Below are positions 26,227-34,697 of a DNA stretch of 64,000 bases, piece after piece; the first letter of the stretch is position 1; each line of letters opens with the position of its first letter. The stretch is from Onstottus_B arcticum. Its GTDB lineage: Bacteria > Acidobacteriota > Blastocatellia > UBA7656. The DNA lies in NCBI GenBank assembly GCA_038040485.1, contig JBBPIE010000002.1, positions 310,001 through 374,000 on the forward strand. Reading direction: 5' to 3'. Made by a program: the position numbers and the translations under genes. The notes below the pieces were generated by a model, which saw only the letters and a list, made by a program, of their open reading frames with translations, did not search any database and had not been told where the DNA came from.

Positions 26227-27942
26227 TCACTTCTTTCCGCGCTGCTGGACCTTAGACCACGTATCCCTCAGGCCGATTGTCCTGTTGAACACCAGCTTTC
26301 CGGGCGCTGAAGCGGGATCCACGCAGAAATAACCGAGTCGTTCAAATTGATACCGGTTGCCCGCCGCCGCGTCTCGGAGGCTCGGCTCGACCTTGCAGCC
26401 CGACAACACCTCCAACGAGTTTGGATTCAGATTGGCCGTGAAGTCCTGGCCTTCGTCGACCTCATTCGGATTCTCTTTCGTGAAGAGCGAGTCGTAGACG
26501 CGAACCTCAGCGTCAACCGCGTGTGCCGCCGATACCCAGTGAATTGTTGACTTGACCTTGCGGCCGTCGGGTGTCGTGCCGCCCCGCGTCGCCGGGTCGT
26601 ATGTGCAATGCAGCTCAACCACATTTCCGTCGGCGTCTTTCACAACATTGTTGCAGGTGACGAGATACCCGTAGCGGAGCCGGACCTCGCGGCCCGGTGA
26701 AAGGCGGAAGTAGCCCTTTGGTGGCTCTTCGCGAAAGTCGTCTTGTTCAATGTAGAGGACCTTCGAGAATGGGACTCGGCGGCTTCCCATGCTCTCATCT
26801 TCAGGATTGTTGACTGCGTTCATCTCTTCTACAAGGTCGTCCGGATAGTTATCGATGACGACGCGTAGTGGTCGCAATACCGCCATAACGCGCGCCGCAC
26901 TTTTGTTCAGATCTTCGCGGACGTAGTGCTCGAGAGCCGCGAGTTCCACCGTATTGTTTGTCTTGGATACGCTGAGACTTGCGCAAAAGCCGCGAATGGC
27001 TTCCGGAGTGTAGCCGCGACGCCGCATTCCCGACAGCGTCGGCATGCGCGGATCGTCCCAGGCTTCTACGTATCCCTTCTCCACCAGAGTCAGCAGCTTG
27101 CGTTTGCTCAGGAGCGTGTAAGTGATATTGAGCCGGTCGAACTCAAACTGTTGAGATGGAAAGATGCCGAGCTGCTCGATAAACCAGTTGTACAGCGGAC
27201 GATTGTTTTCGAACTCCAGAGTACAGATTGAATGCGTTACGTTCTCGATCGAATCCGACTGGCCGTGTGCATAGTCGTACATCGGGTAGATGCACCATTC
27301 ATTGCCCGTTCGGTGATGTTCCATGTGAACAATCCTGTACATGACCGGATCGCGCATACTCAGAATCGGCGAAGCCATTTCGATCTTCGCGCGCAGGGTT
27401 CTCGATCCATCAGGGAACTCTCCCTTCTTCATTCGTTCGAACAGGTCCAGGTTCTCCTCAACGGATCGATTCCTGTAAGGGCTTTCCTTGCCTGGCTCGG
27501 TTAGTGTCCCCCGGTACTCGCGAATTTCGGCCGCGGTGAGGTCGCACACGTAGGCCTTGTCCGCTTTGATTAACTGGATGGCCCACTCATAAAGCTGGCC
27601 GAAGTAATCGGACGCGTAAAACAGCTCGTCCCATTCGAATCCCAGCCAGCGGACGTCTTCCTGGATTGAATCGACGTACTCGGTCTCTTCTTTTGAGGGA
27701 TTCGTGTCATCGAAGCGGAGATTGCATTTGCCGCCAAACTCCGCCGCCAACCCGAAGTCGAGATAGATCGCTTTGGCGTGACCGATGTGCAGATAGCCGT
27801 TTGGCTCTGGGGGAAAGCGAGTTTGCACCCGCCCACCGTGTTTGCCGGCCGCAATGTCCTGAATGATGATGTCTCGAATAAAATTAGACCGGCCCGCCGA
27901 TTCACCTAGCGTCGCGCCGGCGTCAGATTCCGAAGAGTTCAT
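26227..27942 (-). CDS. glnS: Glutamine--tRNA ligase
   Basis: A 571-aa class I aminoacyl-tRNA synthetase that charges tRNA-Gln with glutamine. The catalytic domain holds the HIGH motif in PEPNGYLHIGHAKAIYLDFG (about 45-64) and a KMSKS-type loop, LLSKRKLLTLVEKGYVE (about 280). GlnRS-specific features include NEWCIYPMYDYAHGQSDSIE and the C-terminal anticodon-binding beta barrels (from about 350; GYFRLSPGREVRLRYGYLVT). The length matches bacterial GlnRS (~555 aa). Many Acidobacteria-related lineages can instead use GatCAB, so a direct GlnRS is informative. A tRNA-Gln(CTG) gene lies only 2 kb away. Confidence 0.96.
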   Translation of the reverse strand: MNSSESDAGATLGESAGRSNFIRDIIIQDIAAGKHGGRVQTRFPPEPNGYLHIGHAKAIYLDFGLAAEFGGKCNLRFDDTNPSKEETEYVDSIQEDVRWLGFEWDELFYASDYFGQLYEWAIQLIKADKAYVCDLTAAEIREYRGTLTEPGKESPYRNRSVEENLDLFERMKKGEFPDGSRTLRAKIEMASPILSMRDPVMYRIVHMEHHRTGNEWCIYPMYDYAHGQSDSIENVTHSICTLEFENNRPLYNWFIEQLGIFPSQQFEFDRLNITYTLLSKRKLLTLVEKGYVEAWDDPRMPTLSGMRRRGYTPEAIRGFCASLSVSKTNNTVELAALEHYVREDLNKSAARVMAVLRPLRVVIDNYPDDLVEEMNAVNNPEDESMGSRRVPFSKVLYIEQDDFREEPPKGYFRLSPGREVRLRYGYLVTCNNVVKDADGNVVELHCTYDPATRGGTTPDGRKVKSTIHWVSAAHAVDAEVRVYDSLFTKENPNEVDEGQDFTANLNPNSLEVLSGCKVEPSLRDAAAGNRYQFERLGYFCVDPASAPGKLVFNRTIGLRDTWSKVQQRGKK

Positions 27943-28172
27943 TTCGTTTGTTTATCTCCTGTGACAGAGACGAATTATATATCGAGTTCGAGATGCACTG
28001 CGAGGAGCCCGGCAGGTCTGGTCAGACACTTGGGGATTACACGAGCGTTACGACGGCGAGCGACAGAATTTGAGGTTGCGTTCTTATTCCTGTTCCATCG
28101 CGTTGCGATGAGTGCTCTTTAGTGATAGCTTGGGGCCCTTCCAGTCCCAAAAAATTGAGGAGGATCACACCC

Positions 28173-29918
28173 ATGTCTCAGGAATATATGGCACCTTTGT
28201 ATCCCGCAGTGACCCAGAGCGGCGCAACGCAACCGGTCCTTGGGATATGTCTTTCCGGTGGCGGGTCGCGAGCGTTGTCGTGCGCGCTCGGACAACTGTC
28301 GGCGTTGAATGCCATGACGCTACCAAACGGACAACCCGTTCTGGGTCCCGAGCAATACATTTCGTCGGTGTCGGGGGGCAGTTGGGCGTCGGTGCTGTAC
28401 ACCTTTCTGCCTCAAGCGATTAGCGACACCGACTTTCTGATCGAACCGGTGGCGCCACAATCGCTGACCAAGGGCGGTGCGAACACGCCGGGAAATGTTT
28501 TGTACATGGGACCGTCCTGTATGGGGACGACGCCGCAGCAATTCAGTTTGGCTAACATCGGGGTCTTTCTCAAAGCGCTTATGGAGGCGGGGTTCTTCAC
28601 AAGTCCTTCTCAATATAGTTGGTTCTGGATCGCTGGAGTCGGCGAGCTCGTACTAAAGCCTTTCGGGCTGTACTCCGCCACATACAACTCAAGTGGGCCG
28701 TTTGTTCAGCCTAGCCTGATGTTCAGTTTGTCAGCAGCGGAAGTGAGTAAGAGCATCACGAAATACAATCCGTCCCTGTTGCCGGCGGACTTTTATCTGG
28801 CGCGGGATGGGCGGCCATCCCTGATCGTCAACACCAATCTCCTCGAAAATTACCTGGTGGAGACTTCACCACAGATACCAGTGCAGGCGACGCCGGTCGC
28901 GACCAGCGTGTTGGGTCAGAGTCCGGATGGCACGGTGGTGGGCGGGGGCGGCGTGGAGTCTTTCGGGTTCACGTCTACCTTGCTTGGTCCCGGCATCATG
29001 TCCGGGACGGCGTCAATCTCGACCAGCCGAAACTACTCATTGTGCGATATAGCCGGGTGTTCGAGCGCGTTTTTCGCGGAGCTCATGTTGCAGTACATCG
29101 ACAAGGGAGTACAGGACATTGTTAACGATCTGGAGGACTACCTGGTTAACGATCTTCACTGGTCTAGAGCGGCGGCAGATTTCGTGGGCGGTCTACTGGC
29201 GGTAGCCCTCGAGTCATTTACGAACGACGCTTCGGACGTGATTCCGGCCTATAACTACTGGCCGCTTGGACAAATGAGTAATCCGTCAAACAAGACCTTC
29301 GGGTTTTCGGACGGTGGAAGCTTTGACAACACCGGGGTTCTTGGGCTGCTGGCGCAGACGAACGCCAACAAGATCATCGCGTTCGTAAACACCGAGACTC
29401 CGTTGAGTGGAACGCCACCGAACCTGGGGATGGATAGCGAAATCGGGCTTCTGTTCGGGTACGGAGGCGCCGGGCCCGGCGACCTGACCTCAGTGCAGGT
29501 GTTCGACGACACAAATCAGTTGTATCCGGGAGGAGCTTTTGCTGCGGTCCAGACGGGCTTGTACAACGCGAGTCGCTTTGGCACCTCGACGTTGGGTACG
29601 GCGACGGCGGCATTTCTGCAAAAGGGGCTGGTGACGATTGCGAACCCTGTCGCTAATATCGCCGCCGGCCGCGTCGTAGACGTGTTGTGGGTGTACAACA
29701 ATCAAGTAAGAAATTGGGAAGGCGCGATCACCGATTCCGGAATTCAGCAAGATCTGGCTCAGCGTTCAAGTGTGGGGAGCCCGCTCTGGAACTTCCCGAA
29801 CTATTCCACAGTCGAGCAGATTTACCTTTCAGTGGAGGCGGTCAATATGCTGGCGCAGCTTTCGGCGTGGAATGTGCAGCAGTTGAGCGGGACGATTGCG
29901 GCGTGGTTGAAGTCCTAA
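28173..29918 (+). CDS. Patatin-like phospholipase, intact
   Basis: A 581-aa patatin/cPLA2-like lipase. All catalytic elements are present: oxyanion loop CLSGGGSRALSCALGQL (about residues 27-43), nucleophile elbow ISSVSGGSWASV with Ser in G-x-S-G-G form (about 70), and the second catalytic residue in FSDGGSFDNTG (about 380). There is no signal peptide or clear membrane helix, so it is probably cytoplasmic or released otherwise. ATG 28173 has GAGGAGG nine bases before it; the earlier in-frame start at 28122 lacks one. It is unlike the broken patatin at 22-25 kb in domain layout and is not a recent duplicate. Confidence 0.9.
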   Translation: MSQEYMAPLYPAVTQSGATQPVLGICLSGGGSRALSCALGQLSALNAMTLPNGQPVLGPEQYISSVSGGSWASVLYTFLPQAISDTDFLIEPVAPQSLTKGGANTPGNVLYMGPSCMGTTPQQFSLANIGVFLKALMEAGFFTSPSQYSWFWIAGVGELVLKPFGLYSATYNSSGPFVQPSLMFSLSAAEVSKSITKYNPSLLPADFYLARDGRPSLIVNTNLLENYLVETSPQIPVQATPVATSVLGQSPDGTVVGGGGVESFGFTSTLLGPGIMSGTASISTSRNYSLCDIAGCSSAFFAELMLQYIDKGVQDIVNDLEDYLVNDLHWSRAAADFVGGLLAVALESFTNDASDVIPAYNYWPLGQMSNPSNKTFGFSDGGSFDNTGVLGLLAQTNANKIIAFVNTETPLSGTPPNLGMDSEIGLLFGYGGAGPGDLTSVQVFDDTNQLYPGGAFAAVQTGLYNASRFGTSTLGTATAAFLQKGLVTIANPVANIAAGRVVDVLWVYNNQVRNWEGAITDSGIQQDLAQRSSVGSPLWNFPNYSTVEQIYLSVEAVNMLAQLSAWNVQQLSGTIAAWLKS

Positions 29919-29938
29919 GAGTGGTCGTTGAATTGAAT

Positions 29939-30012
29939 TGGCTGGGAGGCAGGGATTCGAACCCCGATAAGCAGAGTCAGAGTCTGCTGTCCTACCGTTG
30001 AACGACCTCCCA
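29939..30012 (-). tRNA. tRNA-Gln (anticodon CTG)
   Basis: A complete 74-nt cloverleaf including an encoded CCA. Acceptor TGGGAGG pairs with CCTCCCA, D-stem GTTC pairs with GGAC, anticodon stem GCAGA pairs with TCTGC around loop CTCTGAC (anticodon CTG), and the T-arm is CGGGG-TTCGAAT-CCCTG. The U1-A72 pair and G73 discriminator are glutamine identity elements. It lies 20 bp past the patatin gene and reads towards it. A degraded relative is at 34018-34070. Confidence 0.95.
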
Positions 30013-30116
30013 GCAAACGCCGAAACTATATCGGCCCCCAGATTTTGTTGTCAAGTTTTGTGCCTGCTCACTACGGGTTTTGCGCTCTTTCGATGTGCGA
30101 TCAATGCGCGCGAGTA

Positions 30117-31304
30117 TCATCTTCGAAGCAAGTTTGTTTCGAACGAGAAACTCGTGCGAGCGCGTACTCTCTGGCGGTCCAAAGCCATGTTTACACACTG
30201 GGTCACAAGCTCATCAAAGGGCACCCCACTAGCCTCCCACAAGTAGAAAGCGACCGACCCTGGCATCGTGTTGATCTCATTCAGAAATAGGTTTCCTTCA
30301 TTCTTCTCGAGCAGAAAATCCAGCCTCGCTACTCCGGATGCTCCGACAAGACGGAAGGCTTGCACCGAAAGCTGTTGAATACGCAACGTAAGGCTATCTG
30401 GAATTGGAGCGGGTATGATTCGATCGAGAGACGCCATGCCGCCCTCCGCATTGCCGGTCTTGGCGCCTTTCCTGCCTCGCTTGTACTTCGCGTCGAATGT
30501 AAGCACTGCTTCGCTTGGACAGGGTTGCTCACAAACCGACGCCTTCTCGGGCGACCCCATCACGGAGCAATTAATCTCGATGAAATCTACCAGCGCGCGT
30601 TCAACAAGCGCGCGCTCGTCAAGGCGTAATGCCACCTCAATCGCATCGTTCAGACTCGAGGCATCTTCACACCTTTTTACTCCGATGCTGCTTCCGAGGC
30701 TGGCCGGTTTCACAATGACCGGATAGCTGTAAGTACTCTCCACTTTGGCAATAAAGCTCTGGTCCTCGGTTTTCCATTCTTCCTGAGATATGGACAAGCA
30801 ACTCAACACCGGGATGCCTGAATCCCGAAACAATGCCTTCATTCTCACCTTGTCCATCCCCATCGCAGAGCCCAAGACACCTGAACCTACGTAGGCAACG
30901 TCGGCCATTTCAAAAAGCCCTTGCAGCGAGCCGTCTTCTCCAAACGAACCGTGGATCGCAGGAAAAAAAACATCGGCCCAAAGACGTGGGGACTTCTTAA
31001 AAAGGCCCTTGCTACTGTCGGGGTGCGGAAGCAATTGCCGTACGGACCTGTCCGGGGAAAGGCTCACGCGGTGAGCGTCTTGCAGCTTGTCAGGGTGAAA
31101 TGAGGGATCACCATACTGTTTTACATTGTAAAGCGAAGAGCCGGCGTACCACTCTCCCTCTTTGGTGACATAAATAGGCAACAACGAATAGCCGGCGACC
31201 TCAAGGGCCTCCGCAATCTGATGGCCCGTGATGATTGAGACTTCGTGCTCAACCGATCTTCCACCAAATAGAACAGCTACAGTTGGTTTTCTAGTGCTCT
31301 GCAT
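30117..31304 (-). CDS. D-alanine--D-alanine ligase
   Basis: A 395-aa ATP-grasp ligase that joins two D-alanines (or a related pair). Ddl signatures are complete: VAVLFGGRSVEHEVSI (residues 10-25), FFPAIHGSFGEDGSLQGLFE, VKPASLGSSIGV, VLTFDAKYKRG, GVARLDFLL and LFLNEINTMPGSV. The DAKY segment keeps the Tyr of D-Ala-D-Ala ligases rather than the Phe of depsipeptide ligases, so D-Ala rather than D-Lac is expected. Met 31304 follows AAGGA. It is the last gene of a three-gene minus-strand unit with a MurF-like ligase (40 bp upstream) and an alpha/beta hydrolase, and may not be the housekeeping Ddl. Confidence 0.93.
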   Translation of the reverse strand: MQSTRKPTVAVLFGGRSVEHEVSIITGHQIAEALEVAGYSLLPIYVTKEGEWYAGSSLYNVKQYGDPSFHPDKLQDAHRVSLSPDRSVRQLLPHPDSSKGLFKKSPRLWADVFFPAIHGSFGEDGSLQGLFEMADVAYVGSGVLGSAMGMDKVRMKALFRDSGIPVLSCLSISQEEWKTEDQSFIAKVESTYSYPVIVKPASLGSSIGVKRCEDASSLNDAIEVALRLDERALVERALVDFIEINCSVMGSPEKASVCEQPCPSEAVLTFDAKYKRGRKGAKTGNAEGGMASLDRIIPAPIPDSLTLRIQQLSVQAFRLVGASGVARLDFLLEKNEGNLFLNEINTMPGSVAFYLWEASGVPFDELVTQCVNMALDRQRVRARTSFSFETNLLRR

Positions 31305-31344
31305 ATCAGGTCCTTGCTTCCAAAAGATAAATCCCGCCGCGGTC

Positions 31345-32991
31345 TCATGTCTCCGCATATAAGTCGGGCAGATCATTCTCGAACAACACGACATCGCCTG
31401 CCTGAACTATTTTCTGAAGCTCTGACGTTGCCTCTGCCAGATCCTTAACGACGCGGAGCCGCTCACGTGGAAACTTTTCGCGCTCCAGCCCTCGCAAGAT
31501 CGGTTGTGTTTGCCTGGCTCCTACCAATAAAACATAGTCGCATATCTTTGCGGCGGCGGCGCCAAGCTTTTCATTCTCTTCCGACTCGAGCACTCCAAGC
31601 TCCACCATGCCGGGAGTCACCAGCACACGTTTGCCGGCACTAAACTCTCGCAGCACGTTGAGTGCTTCGATGGCTCCGATGGGATTTGAATTGTAGGAGT
31701 CGTCAATGACAGTGACTCCCGCCGACCCCGGAACCAACTGCAGCCGATGCGGCACCTGTTTGATTTTCGGAATGGCCCTGGCAATTTCCTGAAGGGACAT
31801 GCCCATCTCCAACGCTATGCAGCCAGCCCCGAGGATATTGAGAACGTTGTGACGTCCCAACAAACCTGCGTGCGTACTGGCTCGATTCCCTTCACTGTCG
31901 ACCAGAACAAAACTGAGGCCCTTGGAACTCATGCTGATCTCTGCAGCACTAAGCCGCAGGTGCGGGTGCGAGGTGTCCAATCCGTACCGAAGAACCTTGA
32001 GTGAGTTCGTACGATCTGCAAGCTCTCGGCAGTCGTCAATATCATTGTTGAACACTGCAACCCCGGTCTTAGGCAGCAGGTCTATCAATTCATAATTCGT
32101 CGCCTTGATGTTCTCCATGCTCTTGAACCGTTCAAAGTGCTCCGGGCCTATCGATGTTATTATGCCGATCCGAGGACTCACCAGCTCAGCAAGTTCTCGA
32201 ACATCGCCCCGTCTGTATGCACCCATCTCGGCGATGAAGACCTGATGCTCCGGCTTGAGATCATCGTTTATTACCCGGCAAAGCCCCATCAGCGTATTAA
32301 AGCTCTTCGGGGTTTTCAGGACCAGAAAGCGCTCGGCCAACAACGTCTCGATGAAGTATTTGGTAGAGGTCTTTCCGTAGCTGCCGGCTACGCCGATTAC
32401 CACCGGGCTTATCTCGTTCAGTTTCTTCTTTGCAGAACGAATGTATCCGTTGTTTATGGATGACTGCACCGGAGTCAGCAGAAAGTTGGAAACCAAAACA
32501 ACGAGGGAAGCAAGCTGAGTCAGCAACAATCCGCCCGCCAGTATCACAGCTCCCGGCTTGTATGCGCTCGCCGATCCTTTCAGAGCGAAGAAGAGAAACA
32601 CCGCCCCAATTGTCGAGCAAATCAATATGGCTACGACGAGAATCCTCTTAGCGCGGCCAGTATAAACAAAAGGTTTCTTCGCTTCCGGGACGCTCCTTTT
32701 GAAGAACAGCAGCGCGCCGAGAATGATCCAACAGACTGGTGAAACGAAGTGACCGTAGGTGACATCAAGTTGCCATAGCAGGAAATGCAGACCCAATCCC
32801 GCCAGAAGCGAAAGGCCCAGCCGGTAATCAAATAAGCGGTCGAAAGGCGAAAACCAGAGCCACTTCAGCAGCCTTGCATTTGAATAGCTATCCAGTTGAA
32901 GCAGGTGGAGAGATCGTATGCAACGCACGATGCTCCAAACCAAAGCTACTACAAGCGACAAAACGATAGTGATTATGTGGGCCGTCTCCAT
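31345..32991 (-). CDS. Membrane-anchored MurF-like Mur ligase
   Basis: A 548-aa protein in two parts. Residues 1 to about 185 contain about five membrane helices (HIITIVLSLVVALVWSIVRC, then FVSPVCWIILGALLFF, VVAILICSTIGAVFLFFALK, VILAGGLLLTQLASLVVLVS). The rest is a Mur ligase of the MurF type: P-loop VIGVAGSYGKTSTK (about 198-211), TPKSFNTLMGL, LLGRHNVLNILGAGC, and VIDDSYNSNPIGAIEALNVL, diagnostic for MurF. Housekeeping MurF is soluble and has a different N-terminal UDP-sugar domain, so this ligase probably acts on a lipid-linked or membrane-borne substrate, adding a dipeptide made by the adjacent Ddl. That substrate is inference. Confidence 0.88.
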   Translation of the reverse strand: METAHIITIVLSLVVALVWSIVRCIRSLHLLQLDSYSNARLLKWLWFSPFDRLFDYRLGLSLLAGLGLHFLLWQLDVTYGHFVSPVCWIILGALLFFKRSVPEAKKPFVYTGRAKRILVVAILICSTIGAVFLFFALKGSASAYKPGAVILAGGLLLTQLASLVVLVSNFLLTPVQSSINNGYIRSAKKKLNEISPVVIGVAGSYGKTSTKYFIETLLAERFLVLKTPKSFNTLMGLCRVINDDLKPEHQVFIAEMGAYRRGDVRELAELVSPRIGIITSIGPEHFERFKSMENIKATNYELIDLLPKTGVAVFNNDIDDCRELADRTNSLKVLRYGLDTSHPHLRLSAAEISMSSKGLSFVLVDSEGNRASTHAGLLGRHNVLNILGAGCIALEMGMSLQEIARAIPKIKQVPHRLQLVPGSAGVTVIDDSYNSNPIGAIEALNVLREFSAGKRVLVTPGMVELGVLESEENEKLGAAAAKICDYVLLVGARQTQPILRGLEREKFPRERLRVVKDLAEATSELQKIVQAGDVVLFENDLPDLYAET

Positions 32992-33010
32992 TGGTCGTCA
33001 GTTCGCCAGA

Positions 33011-33835
33011 CTATTTGCCGCTTTCCCGCAGGAATTTTCTTACAATCAGATTGAACTTGTTGGGTTGATCCAAATAGGAAAAATGCCCGGCGTTCTGAAG
33101 GACTACAAGCGAAGCATTGGGAATAAGCCGTTGCATGATCTTCGCCGATGCCAGCGGCGTGTCCTGATCATCCGCTCCCCAAACAAGCAGCGCAGGCGAT
33201 TGTATGTGAGGAAGCAGTTCAGTCTGATCGTCATTAACGACCTTCACAAAAGTATCCCGGAGCGGCCCCGCGTTGGCGTAGTCTTTTGATGCGATGCGCG
33301 AGTAGATGAAAGTGCGGATCGCCTTCCCTAAGCTTCCGCCGTATTTGGCCAGGAACTTCCCCGTCTTAGCTGCGCCTGTCTTGAAATAATATTTCGCGGG
33401 GCGCGGAGGGCGTATCCCGGCGCTATCCACCAGGACTATTTTATTCACGCGATCAGGATGAAACTTTGCGAGTCTGATTGTCATCCTGCCACCAAACGAG
33501 TGCGCAATAATGTGCGGGTGCTGCAAGCCTAACGCGTCCATAATGAGCAGTAGACAATCGGTATACTCCGGGACTCCCCAGGCACCGGGCGGCAAACCGC
33601 TCTTGCCGTGGCCCGGAAAGTCTATAGCAACGACGCGGTAAGAGTTTGCGAGCCCATCAAAGACGGGTCCCCAGCTTTCAATGGAAGCACCCCAACCGTG
33701 GAGCAACAAGACCTGTTCTCCCGCGCCGCGTGCCTTATAGTGGATCTTGACCTCGCCGATGTCGAGGTATGACGCAATCGTACCGCTTGATTCATGAAGC
33801 GCCGGTTCCGTAGCTGATTGATCCGTAGATTGCAT
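33011..33835 (-). CDS. Alpha/beta hydrolase, first gene of Ddl/MurF cassette
   Basis: A 274-aa alpha/beta-hydrolase. The HG oxyanion motif is LLLHGWGASIESWGPVF (about 43-59), the nucleophile serine lies in IIAHSFGGRM (about 112), the acid in LLVWGADDQDTP and the base in LQNAGHFSYLDQP. No signal peptide is evident, so it acts in the cytoplasm. It ends 19 bp before the MurF-like gene and clearly shares its operon. It may be an esterase or amidase trimming the conjugate made by the two ligases. Met 33835 was chosen over the TTG at 33850. Confidence 0.88.
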   Translation of the reverse strand: MQSTDQSATEPALHESSGTIASYLDIGEVKIHYKARGAGEQVLLLHGWGASIESWGPVFDGLANSYRVVAIDFPGHGKSGLPPGAWGVPEYTDCLLLIMDALGLQHPHIIAHSFGGRMTIRLAKFHPDRVNKIVLVDSAGIRPPRPAKYYFKTGAAKTGKFLAKYGGSLGKAIRTFIYSRIASKDYANAGPLRDTFVKVVNDDQTELLPHIQSPALLVWGADDQDTPLASAKIMQRLIPNASLVVLQNAGHFSYLDQPNKFNLIVRKFLRESGK

Positions 33836-34017
33836 CCTTCCCCTACTCAATTGCGACGTAACCCAGAGCTAATCTCCATGAGACCAATCTTAGTTTCATC
33901 CATGCCTCATCAAGTTGTATAGCGCTGAAGTTCGCTGAGTCTTGCGTGAGTCGGCGCGACCCGTGCGCCCAAATGAAGAAAGAGTTTTACAGCCTCGCCC
34001 TTAGAACTGGCAAGCAG

Positions 34018-34070
34018 TGGCTGGGACACAGAGATTCGAATTCCGAATAAGCAGATCCAGAGTCTGCCCC
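34018..34070 (-). pseudogene. Decayed tRNA-Gln fragment
   Basis: On the minus strand this reads as the 3' two-thirds of a tRNA-Gln(CTG): an anticodon arm GCAGA-CTCTGGA-TCTGC, a TTATTCGGAATTCGAAT T-arm region and a TGTCCCAGCCA tail. It matches the intact tRNA at 29939-30012 closely, but the T-stem no longer pairs well and the acceptor 5' strand and D-arm are missing. It lies 4 kb from the intact gene in the same orientation, on the far side of the hydrolase/MurF/Ddl cassette. Such 3' tRNA fragments often mark integration sites. Confidence 0.7.
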
Positions 34071-34072
34071 TG

Positions 34073-34217
34073 GCAGGCTGCTGAAAAACGGACTTTATCG
34101 CCAGTAAGCCACTAAGGCTCAAAGCAGCACGAAGCCCACAACTGCTTAATTCACTAACTTGGTGAAGCCTAGTGTCTTTGTGTCTTGGTGGCGGACTCTC
34201 ATTTTTCAGCAGCCTGC
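34073..34217. mobile_element. 145-bp element with 16-bp terminal inverted repeats
   Basis: GCAGGCTGCTGAAAAA at 34073-34088 is repeated perfectly inverted at 34202-34217 (TTTTTCAGCAGCCTGC). The 113-bp interior has no gene. The size and ends are those of a MITE or IS remnant. It abuts the tRNA-Gln fragment. I see no clear target duplication: the flanks are CCCCTG and ATAGATG. The rest of the 33836-34247 gap is featureless. Confidence 0.7.
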
Positions 34218-34247
34218 ATAGATGCGCCCACGAAGGCGCGCCAACGG

Positions 34248-34697
34248 TCAACTCGCCGCAGCAGTCTCCTGAGCAACCTTCGCCCAGCGAGAGAATACCC
34301 CGCGCATTCGTTCGAGGCGCTCCTTCGCGTTCGGCGTTTTGTTTACTAGATTCTCGAGCTGCCGCAGATAGTCAGGCAGGCCGATCATCTGGCGCACCTC
34401 CTCGATAAACGGCTCGAGTTTCGAAAACACACCGACGTGCTCGCCGTTGGCGTCGAGAAACATCTTCTCGTCGATGCCGCCGTTGTTCACAAAAGACGCG
34501 GCCATATCCCAATAGGAAGTGATCATTCGATAATTGGCGCTTCCGTCGTGTCCGCTGGTGAATGTCTTCACGACGTCGGCTGCGCTCTGCGGGTTGAACT
34601 CAGTGAAGTACCATTTGCGCGCGCGTCGAATTCCTTTTTCTCGGCGCAGTTCATACAGCTTCAATATCAACGAAACGTCTTCGTGTTTGTCGCTCAT
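34248..34697 (-). CDS. Hypothetical protein, downstream of tetR
   Basis: A 149-aa soluble protein I do not recognise by name. It begins MSDKHEDVSLILKLYELRRE and continues GIRRARKWYFTEFNPQSA, with WDMAASFVNNGGIDEKMFLD and LPDYLRQLENLVNKTPNAKE. DUF4760-like proteins share this kind of ELRRE..R.ARKW...F opening and a central W-M-x-A-x-F-V-x-N-G segment, but that match is tentative. Its ATG overlaps the TetR stop by four bases, so it is co-expressed with the repressor. Confidence 0.75.
   Translation of the reverse strand: MSDKHEDVSLILKLYELRREKGIRRARKWYFTEFNPQSAADVVKTFTSGHDGSANYRMITSYWDMAASFVNNGGIDEKMFLDANGEHVGVFSKLEPFIEEVRQMIGLPDYLRQLENLVNKTPNAKERLERMRGVFSRWAKVAQETAAAS

Noticed and set aside
33836..34017. 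A possible second tRNA next to the tRNA-Gln fragment
   Set aside because: No other cloverleaf could be folded in the neighbouring sequence.
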